Below the pieces are notes generated by a model, which was not told the origin of the DNA, did no database searches, and saw only the letters and a program-made list of their open reading frames with translations. From the NCBI RefSeq assembly GCF_041449215.1, contig NZ_JBGNFV010000001.1, positions 3,551,001-3,615,000 of the forward strand: DNA of 64,000 bases, read 5' to 3'. Shown here in pieces: positions 33,943 to 42,274 of this stretch. Made by a program: the position numbers and the translations under genes. The first letter of the stretch is position 1. Each line of letters starts with the position of its first letter. This DNA is from Roseivirga sp. BDSF3-8. GTDB taxonomy: Bacteria; Bacteroidota; Bacteroidia; Cytophagales; Cyclobacteriaceae.

Positions 33943-33986
33943 AGCGAAGGAGTAGCGAAGCAGAAGCGAGGAAATAGCGAAGGAGA
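33943..33986. repeat. four 11-base tandem repeats (AGCGAAG core)
   Basis: Units start at 33943, 33954, 33965 and 33976, each AGCGAAG or AGCGAGG plus four variable bases. The period is exactly 11, close to one DNA turn. Confidence 0.6.
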
Positions 33987-34139
33987 AAGGGCATTAATGG
34001 AGTGAATAAGTTGGCGGCAGGGTAGGTTGGCTTAATGCTTGAATGTGGCAAAAGTACAAAAAAAATGGGTGTGTTAAAATTGGGGGAGATTGTATTAATG
34101 CTTATACGGGGCCTATAGGGGTAGAGTGGATTGTAAGAG

Positions 34140-34169
34140 AAAAAGGAAGGTTTAGGGGGCTTCCTTTTT
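34140..34169. terminator. orphan bidirectional terminator-like hairpin
   Basis: Perfect ten-base stem AAAAAGGAAG / CTTCCTTTTT (34140-34149 with 34160-34169). It is T-rich on either strand and is not attached to any recognised gene. Confidence 0.55.
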
Positions 34170-34473
34170 ATAGATAATAATCGGGTATCACTATACACAG
34201 TTGGATATAACTATGTTACCGGTTATTCTAGGGGTGGTGCGATCCTTGCTTTTAGCAGGTCTTTGTTTTCCACATTCGTTACGAAGCTATTATCTAATAA
34301 GATAGTACTTATTCATTATTATATGATTTCTGAGGCTCTTGCTAAATAAAGCTTTAATGGTCAGTTACATTTAGGGAGTTAGGTAGGTGTGGGGTGGGAG
34401 GTTTTTGGTAAAAACCATGGTGAAACAGTACTAGTTGCCATAATGGAATCGAATTAGGATGGATGTGTCGAGT

Positions 34474-34503
34474 TTTGACAAATCTAATTTTGTATTAACT
34501 TTG
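34474..34503 (+). promoter_or_regulatory. promoter of the GG-leader peptide / TPR operon
   Basis: TTTG at 34474-34477, an 18-base spacer, then TAACTTTG at 34496-34503, a close fit to TTTG-N19-TAnnTTTG. The ATG is at 34536. Confidence 0.7.
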
Positions 34504-34535
34504 GAAACATTACTCTTTAAAAAAGTATCAGCTAT

Positions 34536-34727
34536 ATGAAACTCAATTCTATTTCATTTTCCTCTCTTTCTGCAGATTATACACTGAGCGATGCAGAGAG
34601 CCTCTATATCACAGGTGGTACCGGACAGGTGGACAGAGACAGTGAGGAAAAAGAGGACGCCCCTGGTCTCTCAAATGAAATTCCTATCGATTACTCTATA
34701 AACAGCAGACAAACCCGCAGAGGTTAA
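34536..34727 (+). CDS. small GG-leader peptide, possible secreted signal or RiPP precursor
   Basis: 63 residues. The first 28 (MKLNSISFSSLSADYTLSDA, then ESLYITGG) follow the GG-leader pattern L-S-x-x-E-x-x-x-I-x-G-G of double-glycine peptides in Bacteroidota. The remainder (TGQVDRDSEEKEDAPGLSNE, then IPIDYSINSRQTRRG) has no Cys and ends Arg-Arg-Gly, so it is not a typical lanthipeptide core. It has its own good promoter and lies 27 bases before a secreted TPR protein gene, probably in one transcript. A signalling or bacteriocin-like role is inference; no peptidase-transporter gene is adjacent. Confidence 0.6.
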   Translation: MKLNSISFSSLSADYTLSDAESLYITGGTGQVDRDSEEKEDAPGLSNEIPIDYSINSRQTRRG

Positions 34728-34754
34728 TAAGACCTTTCTACCAACATATACTTT

Positions 34755-36239
34755 ATGACAACCAGCAAAAAGATATGGTTGCTAGGTTTAGGTCTGTTTT
34801 TGGCGTCTCCTGCTATAGCTTCTGAGGAGGACGTGGTTACTGTCATTCAGTCTGGTAATAGAATGGATGACTATATAATGTCCGGCAATATAGAATACCT
34901 CAGGGATCAAAGTGATAAAGGTGGGACGGAGTCTAATCCGTCTGAATCCACGCACGAAAGTCCGGAGGTAAGTCGTCTGAAGCAAAAGATCGAATTCGCG
35001 CGTGAGCAGGAGGACCTGAAGGCTGAAGCTGATGCTTTATTGGCTCTCACCCAGCTTTACATGTCGGACGGATACCCTACAGGACCGGGGCTTCTGAGCC
35101 TTCAGCGCTACCATGAGGTCATGAAAGATATGGCTGATGAAATGGGTCTCGCTGTAGCTTATCGTAACTCGGGAGTGGTATTCTACCGTGAGGGTGACTT
35201 CGAACAGGCCTTGAATTATTACCTGAAGGCAACAGAGATATTCGAGTCTCTTAATCACAAGAAGGAGTCGGCAAATATGTATTATAATATCGGCCTGCTC
35301 TTTTCCAAACTGGGGAATGAACGCAACGCTCAGACTTATTATGTCAAATGCCTTCGAATACGGGAGGCTGCGGGCGATATGGCAGGTAAGGCTTCTGTAT
35401 TTAAGGCCCTTGCCCTCTTACATAAACGTGCAGGCAGTATAGATATTAGCATTAGCTATTATGATAAACTTATTGCTACCTGCAGGGGTATGGATAATCC
35501 TTATAAGCTAGCTTCGGCCTACAACAATAAGGGGGTAGCCCTTAAAGAGGCCGCCAGGTACAGAGAGGCTGCCAGCTATTACCATCTTGCTCTAAAGCAA
35601 CTGCAGGACAATAGTGAATCAGATAAAGAGGCTGCCCTTACCGCTTCTATTTATGAGAATATTGGCATTCTTCTAAGATATGATAACCGGCCGGATGAGG
35701 CTATGGTCTATTATAACCGGGCTCTTGAAGTCAGATCCAGTATGGACGATCAGGCAGCTATTTCTGATATCTATGCTAATATGGCTAACATCATGCAGGA
35801 GCGTAAGAAGCTGGATGAGGCCATTGCTCTTTATAAAAAGTGCGAGGAAATAGAATCTGATAGGGGAGACCGGCAAAGCCTTGTAGCCACCTATGGTCAG
35901 CTTGCCTCTTTGTATAAAGAAAAGAGTAACATTAAGCGGGCTCTGTACTATCAGGAAAAGTTTACTTCACTGCAGATGGCTCTTCTTGAAGAAAACAGAA
36001 ATAATGAGCTTATCACCATGCAGCATCAGTATGAGCTGCAGAAAAAGAACCGGGAGATAAGCAGGCTTAATGCGGAAAATCAGATACAGCAGGCTGCTAT
36101 CAAGCAAGAAAAGGACTTACGTACTACGTGGTTGTTTGGTACTTTGGGGGTGATCCTGCTCACACTACTAACGATTGCTGTTTTCCGGCACCGTACAGAA
36201 GTGAAGAAACTTAAAGCACTGGCGGGCATGAAGGGTTAG
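34755..36239 (+). CDS. secreted TPR protein with C-terminal coiled coil and membrane segment
   Basis: 494 residues. Signal peptide MTTSKKIWLLGLGLFLASPA, cleavage near IASEE. From about residue 65 to 390 it has about eight TPR units (GDFEQALNYYLKATEIFESL, ARYREAASYYHLALKQL, NRPDEAMVYYNRALEV, KKLDEAIALYKKCEEIE). A coiled coil (about 400-450) leads to one membrane helix (WLFGTLGVILLTLLTIAVF) and a short basic cytoplasmic tail (KKLKALAGMKG). This is the front half of the Bacteroidota TPR histidine kinases or TPR-LuxR regulators, but it ends right after the membrane helix with no kinase or HTH. It follows the GG-leader peptide gene and is followed by a terminator. Confidence 0.82.
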   Translation: MTTSKKIWLLGLGLFLASPAIASEEDVVTVIQSGNRMDDYIMSGNIEYLRDQSDKGGTESNPSESTHESPEVSRLKQKIEFAREQEDLKAEADALLALTQLYMSDGYPTGPGLLSLQRYHEVMKDMADEMGLAVAYRNSGVVFYREGDFEQALNYYLKATEIFESLNHKKESANMYYNIGLLFSKLGNERNAQTYYVKCLRIREAAGDMAGKASVFKALALLHKRAGSIDISISYYDKLIATCRGMDNPYKLASAYNNKGVALKEAARYREAASYYHLALKQLQDNSESDKEAALTASIYENIGILLRYDNRPDEAMVYYNRALEVRSSMDDQAAISDIYANMANIMQERKKLDEAIALYKKCEEIESDRGDRQSLVATYGQLASLYKEKSNIKRALYYQEKFTSLQMALLEENRNNELITMQHQYELQKKNREISRLNAENQIQQAAIKQEKDLRTTWLFGTLGVILLTLLTIAVFRHRTEVKKLKALAGMKG

Positions 36240-36267
36240 AATTTAATAAACAAAATTTGCATATTTG

Positions 36268-36300
36268 AGAAGCTATTCAACTGTGGGTAGCTTCTTTTTT
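36268..36300 (+). terminator. intrinsic terminator after the TPR gene
   Basis: AGAAGCTA / TAGCTTCT (36268-36275 with 36288-36295), then T run. Confidence 0.85.
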
Positions 36301-36328
36301 ATTTAAAAAGGCCAGTGGAAAAATGCTG

Positions 36329-36364
36329 TCCTGTTTGTGAACAGGAGTGTCCGGATTTGAACAT
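36329..36364 (+). promoter_or_regulatory. dyad sites upstream of the efflux operon (candidate enhancer)
   Basis: A seven-base-arm inverted repeat TCCTGTT-TGTG-AACAGGA (36329-36346) followed at 36347 by GTGTCCGGATTTGAACAT. The second resembles the dyad at 42144-42161 (12 of 18 bases equal). Both precede sigma-54-like promoters, by about 70 bases here. Confidence 0.5.
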
Positions 36365-36413
36365 TTGTGATAGGGGAATTTGCACTATGCTGGCTTTAAA
36401 CCAAGATTTAGGG

Positions 36414-36430
36414 TTTGGCATAACATTCGT
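36414..36430 (+). promoter_or_regulatory. sigma-54-like promoter of the efflux operon
   Basis: TTTGGCATA at 36414-36422, with the -24 GG at 36417-36418, and a G at the expected -12 place (36429). The -12 box is TCGT where TTGC is expected, two mismatches. The nonamer is identical to that at 42232. Confidence 0.5.
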
Positions 36431-36454
36431 TTGATACCAGGAAAACATTCCTGA

Positions 36455-37258
36455 ATGAGTATGCAAAAAAGATTATTTTATTCTCTAGGTGCTTTAGCGG
36501 TTATATGCTGTATAACTGGATGTGATATCCGGGTGGAACGGGATTGGGATAATGACAATAAGCCGGGCGACCTTGATGTATTTACACGCACTATATCATT
36601 ATCGGATGATATTCAGACATTAAAGACGAATATTGAAATGGGTGCGGGAGTATTAACTGTGAATGGCACTGATGATTACGTTCTGGACAGCCGTTTTCAA
36701 GTTGATAAAAAGGACAATCTCTTTATCGACTATAATGAAGAGGGGGATAGAGGGGTTATTCAAATCCGGCATGAAAAGGATGTAGATATTCACTTTGGTG
36801 ATAATGATATGCACGATGAATGGGATATTAAACTGAACAGGCGTATCCCTCAGGATGTGGATATCATGCTGGGTGCGGGTGAGAGTACACTCGACCTCTC
36901 GGATTTTAACCTGCGAAATGTGGATATTACGATGGGTGCAGGTGAAAATAATATCGACTTGAGAAACTCATCTCCTGAACGCCTTAAGATTGAAGCAGGG
37001 GTAGGTGATATCCAGCTGGATCTTACCGGTAAGTGGAAGAATGATTGCCGCATTGATGTATCCGGTGGTATCGGGCATCTTACGTTGATTCTTCCGGAAG
37101 ATGCTGACATTGAACTAAAGGTAAATGGTGGCCTGGGTAATGTAGAGGCGCCCTCACTTGAAAGAAGGGGGCGAAAATATTACCAAAATGGAAACGGGCC
37201 TGAGCTTGATATAAAAGTGAATGCCGGTATAGGCTCTCTGGAAATCATTACCCGCTAA
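36455..37258 (+). CDS. toast-rack (DUF2154/LiaF-like) lipoprotein
   Basis: 267 residues; start at 36455 or the second ATG at 36461 (MQKRLFYSLGALAVICCITG). The lipobox Cys is in CITGC. The body is a repetitive beta structure with repeated MGAG...LDLS / GAGENNIDL / GVGDIQLDL / GGIGHLTLIL / GGLGNVE units, typical of the toast-rack fold found in LiaF-like and cell-wall-stress proteins. It opens an operon of two MacB/FtsX permeases, with 22 bases to the next ATG. A role in sensing or scaffolding the envelope exporter is likely but inferred. Confidence 0.75.
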   Translation: MSMQKRLFYSLGALAVICCITGCDIRVERDWDNDNKPGDLDVFTRTISLSDDIQTLKTNIEMGAGVLTVNGTDDYVLDSRFQVDKKDNLFIDYNEEGDRGVIQIRHEKDVDIHFGDNDMHDEWDIKLNRRIPQDVDIMLGAGESTLDLSDFNLRNVDITMGAGENNIDLRNSSPERLKIEAGVGDIQLDLTGKWKNDCRIDVSGGIGHLTLILPEDADIELKVNGGLGNVEAPSLERRGRKYYQNGNGPELDIKVNAGIGSLEIITR

Positions 37259-37280
37259 CCCTCCGCAGTACCTTACACCG

Positions 37281-39632
37281 ATGCTGAAAAATTACTTCAA
37301 AGTTGCTTACCGTAACCTTTTAAAATACAAAGGGTACGCGGCTATCAATATAGCGGGGCTAGCTATTGGGCTTGCCACCAGTATGTTGATATTTCTTTGG
37401 GTGGCAGATGAAGTAAGTTTTGATAATTTCCATGAGAAGGGTGACCGGTTGTACCGGGTAATGGAAGATCAGATTTATCCTGATCAGTTTTTTACCTTTC
37501 AGTCTACTCCCGGAGGGTTAGCTGAATTATTGGAAGAAGAAATTCCCGAGGTAAAGAATGCAACCAGAATTACCTGGAATAGTGAGGAACTGCTATCTGT
37601 GGGTGAGGTAGGCTTTTGGGATAACGGGTTCTATGCTGATCCTGATTTTCTGACTCTGTTTAGTTTTCCTGTGGTGGAGGGCTCAGCAGAATCGGCTTTG
37701 GCGGGGCGTCATGGAATGGTGATTACCAAAGAGCTGGCAGATAAGATGTTTCCCGACGAGGGGTCGGTATTAGGGAAAACCATCCGGGTAAATGAGACGG
37801 ATGAATATAAGGTGACGGCGGTGGTGGAAACGCCTCCCGCCAATAGCTCTCTTACTTTCCAGTTTATCCTGCCTTTTGATGTATATCTGTCTGGCAATGA
37901 TTGGTTGCTTGACCTGGGGAATAACGGTATACGAACCTTCGTACTTACCCACCAGGCCGGGCAGCTTGCGCAGATCAATGAAAAGATCCGCATGATCATT
38001 AAGGAGCACAATGAGGGCTCGGTGGTAGAGGTGTTCCTTCAGAGCGTTGAAGATATGTACTTGCACGATAAGTTCACCGAGACCATACGTGGCGGTGGCC
38101 GAATAGAATACGTGCAACTATTTACTATCATCGGACTGATCATTATCCTTATTGCCTGTATCAATTTCATGAATCTCTCGACAGCCAGATCGGCACGCCG
38201 GGCTCGTGAAGTGGGGGTGAGAAAGGTAGTAGGATCGACACGGGGAATGCTGATGGGACAGTTTTTGGGCGAGTCGTTTCTGATCGTACTAATAGCGACT
38301 TTTCTTGCCTTGGCAGGGGTATATTTTCTATTACCGTCGTTCAATGAGCTTACGGGTAAGGAGATAGGGCTGCCTCTGACGGATTTCCGTTTTTATCTGG
38401 CGCTTATACTTCTGGTTTCGGGTACATCCTTTTTTGCGGGTGCCTATCCTGCCTTTTTTCTGAGTCGTTTCAATATGATCAGTGTTATAAAAGGCAGTTT
38501 TCGTACGGGTAAAGGGGCTGCTTTTTTCAGAAAGGGGCTGGTTGTATTTCAGTTTGCTCTATCAATAGCTCTTATCGCGGGTACATTCGTGATCAGGCAG
38601 CAGGTGCAGTATATTAAGACAAAGAATATTGGCCTGGATCGTGAAAACGTGATTTACTTTATGGCCCCGGATGAGGTAAAAAACAGGTTCTCTACCTTTA
38701 GAGAAGAGGCGTTAACGATTGATGGGGTTGCCAATCTTGCGATGACGATGCACTTACCTACTAATGTGGGTAATAGTACACAGGGGGTAGATTGGCCTGG
38801 CAAAGATCCTGAATCGAATATTCTGTTCGATCATCTGGCAATAACCCCGGGTGCAGTGGAAACTTTCGGGATGACAATGAAGTATGGTCGCTCTTTTGAT
38901 GATCGCCTTACGGATACAACAGCGATTATTCTGAATGAAGAGGCTGTAAACCGGATGAAGCTTGAGGATCCGGTAGGGGAGGTGATTTCTTTCTGGGGGG
39001 AGGATAGAACGGTTATTGGTATCGTAAATGATTTCCATAGCAATAGTCTTCATAGACCAATTGAGCCTCTTGTGCTTACCTATTTTCCGGATATGCCTTC
39101 TACAGTGGTTGCCAAAATATCCGGTGACCGTATGGAGAAGACTCTGGCAGAATTGGGTGATCTTCAGAAGAAATTTGAGCCGGCCTATCCATTTGACTAT
39201 TATTTCCTGGACGAGAACTTTGAGAAGACTTACAAGAGTGAGACTCTTATAGGTACGCTGGTGAATTACTTCGCCTTCATGGCTATCTTCATTAGCGGGC
39301 TGGGGCTTTTTGCATTAGCCAGCTACACGGCAGAACAGCGAAGGAAAGAGATTGGTATCAGGAAGGTACTCGGAGCGGAAGTCGGGCAATTGGTTTACCT
39401 GATAGGGAGTCATTTTGCCCTGTTAGTTATCATAGCCTTTATAGTAGCGGTGCCGCTCACTTACAGCCTGTTGTCCGGGTGGCTGGAAAACTACGCATAC
39501 CATGTTGAGCTTAACTGGCTCATTTTTGTCCTGGCGGGAGTGGCAGCTTTTATAGTAGCAGCCCTTACTGTCAGTTACCATTCGTATAAAGCAGCATCGG
39601 TAAATCCTGCCGATACGCTGCGGAATGAATAG
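37281..39632 (+). CDS. MacB/FtsX-type ABC transporter permease, first copy
   Basis: 783 residues with eight membrane segments in two FtsX-like halves. Segment 1 (INIAGLAIGLATSMLIFLWV) is followed by a MacB periplasmic domain (about 40-270), the first FtsX core (FTIIGLIIILIACINFMNL, SARRAREVGVRKVVGSTRG), a second periplasmic domain, and the second core ending SYHSYKAASVNPADTLRNE. Such duplicated permeases are the usual Bacteroidota form of the MacB-like exporter. They work mechanically rather than as channels for efflux or lipoprotein-type release. Next permease 18 bases on; its ATPase is encoded after 42 kb. Confidence 0.92.
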   Translation: MLKNYFKVAYRNLLKYKGYAAINIAGLAIGLATSMLIFLWVADEVSFDNFHEKGDRLYRVMEDQIYPDQFFTFQSTPGGLAELLEEEIPEVKNATRITWNSEELLSVGEVGFWDNGFYADPDFLTLFSFPVVEGSAESALAGRHGMVITKELADKMFPDEGSVLGKTIRVNETDEYKVTAVVETPPANSSLTFQFILPFDVYLSGNDWLLDLGNNGIRTFVLTHQAGQLAQINEKIRMIIKEHNEGSVVEVFLQSVEDMYLHDKFTETIRGGGRIEYVQLFTIIGLIIILIACINFMNLSTARSARRAREVGVRKVVGSTRGMLMGQFLGESFLIVLIATFLALAGVYFLLPSFNELTGKEIGLPLTDFRFYLALILLVSGTSFFAGAYPAFFLSRFNMISVIKGSFRTGKGAAFFRKGLVVFQFALSIALIAGTFVIRQQVQYIKTKNIGLDRENVIYFMAPDEVKNRFSTFREEALTIDGVANLAMTMHLPTNVGNSTQGVDWPGKDPESNILFDHLAITPGAVETFGMTMKYGRSFDDRLTDTTAIILNEEAVNRMKLEDPVGEVISFWGEDRTVIGIVNDFHSNSLHRPIEPLVLTYFPDMPSTVVAKISGDRMEKTLAELGDLQKKFEPAYPFDYYFLDENFEKTYKSETLIGTLVNYFAFMAIFISGLGLFALASYTAEQRRKEIGIRKVLGAEVGQLVYLIGSHFALLVIIAFIVAVPLTYSLLSGWLENYAYHVELNWLIFVLAGVAAFIVAALTVSYHSYKAASVNPADTLRNE

Positions 39633-39649
39633 AACCTAAAACTACTAAC

Positions 39650-42058
39650 ATGCTGAAAAACTTTATTACGGTCGCCTTCCGCAACCTGCGGAAGACGGCA
39701 TTCTATTCCCTATTGAATATTATGGGCTTGAGCATAGGGCTCGCCAGCGGGCTTATTATCCTGCTATTTGTATATCAGGAGTTGAGCTACGACACCTTTC
39801 ATAGTAAGCACGAACAAATTTACCGTATATGGCTGAATGGGAAGATGGCTGGCCAGGAGCTGGACGTGGCAGTGAGCTCACCACCAGTAGGGCCTACGGC
39901 TACGAATGAGTTGCCGGAGGTAAAATCCTTTGTTCGAATAAGGACTGTGGGGGAGGAAATGGTCCGGTTCGGTGACAAGGTCTATACTGAGAAGGATAAT
40001 GTGATGATGGTGGACTCTTCTTTTTTTAGTGTATTTGATTTTCACCTTTTAAAAGGGGATGCCAACACGTGCCTGACAGAGCCTCAAACGGCGGTGATCA
40101 GCGAACGCCTGGCACAAAAGTACTTCGATAGCTATGATGTACTGGGTAAAACGCTTGTAGTAGGGGATTTTAATACATCTTATAAGATTACAGGACTGGT
40201 GGAAAACCCACCATCTAACAGTCATATCAATTTTGATCTGCTTTATTCTATGCCTGCCTCCATTCACGAAGAGGAAGGGAACTGGTTTAGTAATGGGTTG
40301 TATACATACCTGCTGGTAGAGAAGGGTACGGACCCGGCTGTACTGGATGAAAAACTTGGTCAAATGACTGAAAGACATCTGGGCCCTCTGGTAGAACAGG
40401 CATTTAATACTACAATGGAGGAGTTTAAGAAGTCGGGGAATAAATACGGCTATCACCCGCAGGCACTGGCGGCTATTCATTTAGATGACTTTATCAGTGA
40501 TAATCCGGAAGTAGGTGGCAACAGGTCATATCTCTATATTTTTTCTGCAGTAGCGCTTTTCATTATCGCGATAGCGTGTATTAACTTCATGAATATGGCT
40601 ACAGCCCGCTCAGCAGGTAGGGCAAAGGAGGTTGGTCTCAGAAAAACTCTCGGTGCTTTTCGTAGTCATTTGATCATACAGTTCATCGCGGAATCAGTCA
40701 TTATCACCATCATAGCCACGTTTATAGCACTTATAATTACTTCTTTGTGCCTGGGCATGTTTAATGAAATATCAGGTAAGCAATTAGAGGTTAGCATGTT
40801 GATGCAGCCGGAGGTTATCGTAGGGATTGCTTTGCTGGTGATTTTGGTGGGGGTTTTTGCGGGGAGCTATCCGGCATTTTATTTATCCCATTTTAATCCG
40901 GCGGCTGTGCTCAAGGGACAGATTACTACCGGTATGCGGTCCAGGGGGATACGGAATGGACTGGTCGTTTTCCAGTTTTTTGTTTCCATTTTTCTCATTG
41001 TAAGTACATTGCTCATATACAGACAGGTAGAATATACAAGAGGCAGGGACATTGGTTTTGATAAGGAAAATCTGATCATTCTCTCGCAGGTGCATAGACT
41101 GGAGGGTAACAGGGTGGCCTTTAAAGAGGCAATAACTGGTTCTACCCATTTTTCAGAGGCTACTTATTCAAATAATGCGCTGCCTGAGATCCGGAATAAA
41201 TCTATTTTCAGGAAGGAAGGGGTAATGGAAGACCATATTGTAGCCGTGTACAGTGTGGATTATGATTATCTTGAGACGATGGACATGCGGCTGGTAGAAG
41301 GGCGCAATTTCAGCAGGGATTTTGCTACTGATACGGCTGCGATTATCTTAAACCAGGCGGCAGTGAAGGAGTTTGGCCTTAGTGATCCTCTGAGCGAACA
41401 TATTATCTCATTTGAGGGTGAATCTCCTACACCGATGAAGGTTATCGCAGTAGTAGAGGACTTTAACTTTGAGACGCTAAAGCAGCCTGCTACTCCCTTA
41501 TTACTCAGGTTAAATGAAGCAGGCAGTTTTCTGGCGGTAAGGATACCTGCCGGCGATCCGGCCCCGCATCTGGCAGAGCTGCGCAGGCTTTGGGGGGAGT
41601 ATGCTGGTGACGAGCCTTTTTCTTACCGCTTCGTGGATGATGAATATGCACGCCTCTTTGATGCGGAAGAACGTATGGGAACCATCTTTACGATCTTTAG
41701 TATTCTGGCAGTGGTAATTGCCAGCATAGGCCTTTTTGGGCTTGCAGCATTCACCGCTGAGAGAAGAACCCGTGAGGTGGGGATCCGCAAGGTATTAGGT
41801 GCCAGTGTTTCACAATTGGTTTTACTACTGAGTAAAGACTTTGCGATTCTGGTAGCTATAGCTTTCGCTATTTCTATTCCGGTGGTCTATTATGTTATGG
41901 GCCAATGGCTCATGGGCTTCGCATACCGGATAGATATTGGCTGGTGGGTATTTGTATTGGCTGGTTTAATGGCTTTCCTCATCGCCTTCACTACGGTAAG
42001 CTTTCAGTCCTTTAAAGCTGCCAGGTCAAATCCGGTGAATTCTCTGAAAAGCGAATGA
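39650..42058 (+). CDS. MacB/FtsX-type ABC transporter permease, second copy
   Basis: 802 residues, same architecture as the upstream protein and clearly paralogous: opening FITVAFRNLRKTAFYSLLNI, IAIACINFMNMATARSAGRA, the end SFQSFKAARSNPVNSLKSE. Two different permeases in tandem suggest a heterodimeric exporter. It is followed by a strong terminator 17 bases after the stop. Confidence 0.92.
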   Translation: MLKNFITVAFRNLRKTAFYSLLNIMGLSIGLASGLIILLFVYQELSYDTFHSKHEQIYRIWLNGKMAGQELDVAVSSPPVGPTATNELPEVKSFVRIRTVGEEMVRFGDKVYTEKDNVMMVDSSFFSVFDFHLLKGDANTCLTEPQTAVISERLAQKYFDSYDVLGKTLVVGDFNTSYKITGLVENPPSNSHINFDLLYSMPASIHEEEGNWFSNGLYTYLLVEKGTDPAVLDEKLGQMTERHLGPLVEQAFNTTMEEFKKSGNKYGYHPQALAAIHLDDFISDNPEVGGNRSYLYIFSAVALFIIAIACINFMNMATARSAGRAKEVGLRKTLGAFRSHLIIQFIAESVIITIIATFIALIITSLCLGMFNEISGKQLEVSMLMQPEVIVGIALLVILVGVFAGSYPAFYLSHFNPAAVLKGQITTGMRSRGIRNGLVVFQFFVSIFLIVSTLLIYRQVEYTRGRDIGFDKENLIILSQVHRLEGNRVAFKEAITGSTHFSEATYSNNALPEIRNKSIFRKEGVMEDHIVAVYSVDYDYLETMDMRLVEGRNFSRDFATDTAAIILNQAAVKEFGLSDPLSEHIISFEGESPTPMKVIAVVEDFNFETLKQPATPLLLRLNEAGSFLAVRIPAGDPAPHLAELRRLWGEYAGDEPFSYRFVDDEYARLFDAEERMGTIFTIFSILAVVIASIGLFGLAAFTAERRTREVGIRKVLGASVSQLVLLLSKDFAILVAIAFAISIPVVYYVMGQWLMGFAYRIDIGWWVFVLAGLMAFLIAFTTVSFQSFKAARSNPVNSLKSE

Positions 42059-42074
42059 TATTTCGTGGTATACC

Positions 42075-42105
42075 GGGTACCGGTCTCTCTGCCGGTACCC
42101 TTTTT
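42075..42105 (+). terminator. strong terminator between permease 2 and the ATPase gene
   Basis: Nine-base perfect stem GGGTACCGG / CCGGTACCC (42075-42083 with 42092-42100), then five T. It splits the transporter genes into two transcription units. Confidence 0.88.
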
Positions 42106-42143
42106 GCATTCCAAATTGAACGTATCCCAAGGATCTGAAACAG

Positions 42144-42161
42144 GTGTCTGATATCGGACAC
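42144..42161 (+). promoter_or_regulatory. near-perfect 18-base palindrome (candidate enhancer site)
   Basis: GTGTCTGATATCGGACAC is palindromic except for one T-G pair. It lies about 90 bases upstream of the -24 element at 42235, a normal distance for a sigma-54 enhancer site. Confidence 0.55.
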
Positions 42162-42231
42162 TCTTTGCGCGCTGGTGAACGGCAACTAACCTCAAAACCC
42201 TCCCTGAGTTGATTTTAGTCCATATTTATGC

Positions 42232-42249
42232 TTTGGCATATTTATTGGC
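42232..42249 (+). promoter_or_regulatory. sigma-54-like promoter of the ATPase/TolC unit
   Basis: TTTGGCATA at 42232-42240, five bases, then TTGG at 42245-42248: one mismatch to TGGCAY-N5-TTGC. The ATPase ATG is 27 bases downstream. Confidence 0.6.
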
Positions 42250-42274
42250 TAAGGGTTGGAAACAAAAACCAATT

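Larger units (their letters stand above)
33687..34535. other. 849-base stretch without a gene, with a tandem repeat and an orphan hairpin
   Basis: Between the A2M start and the GG-leader peptide. I see no convincing coding frame; a 95-residue minus-strand frame is Pro/Leu/Phe-rich and looks like chance. It contains a hairpin next to the A2M start (TGCTAT-TTTCCG-ATAGCA, 33721-33738), a four-unit 11-base repeat, a terminator-like hairpin at 34140-34169 and the promoter at 34474. Confidence 0.5.

Noticed and set aside
33911-34198. 95-residue minus-strand frame upstream of A2M
   Set aside because: Covers the 11-base repeats and a terminator hairpin; Pro/Leu/Phe-rich with no domain pattern.
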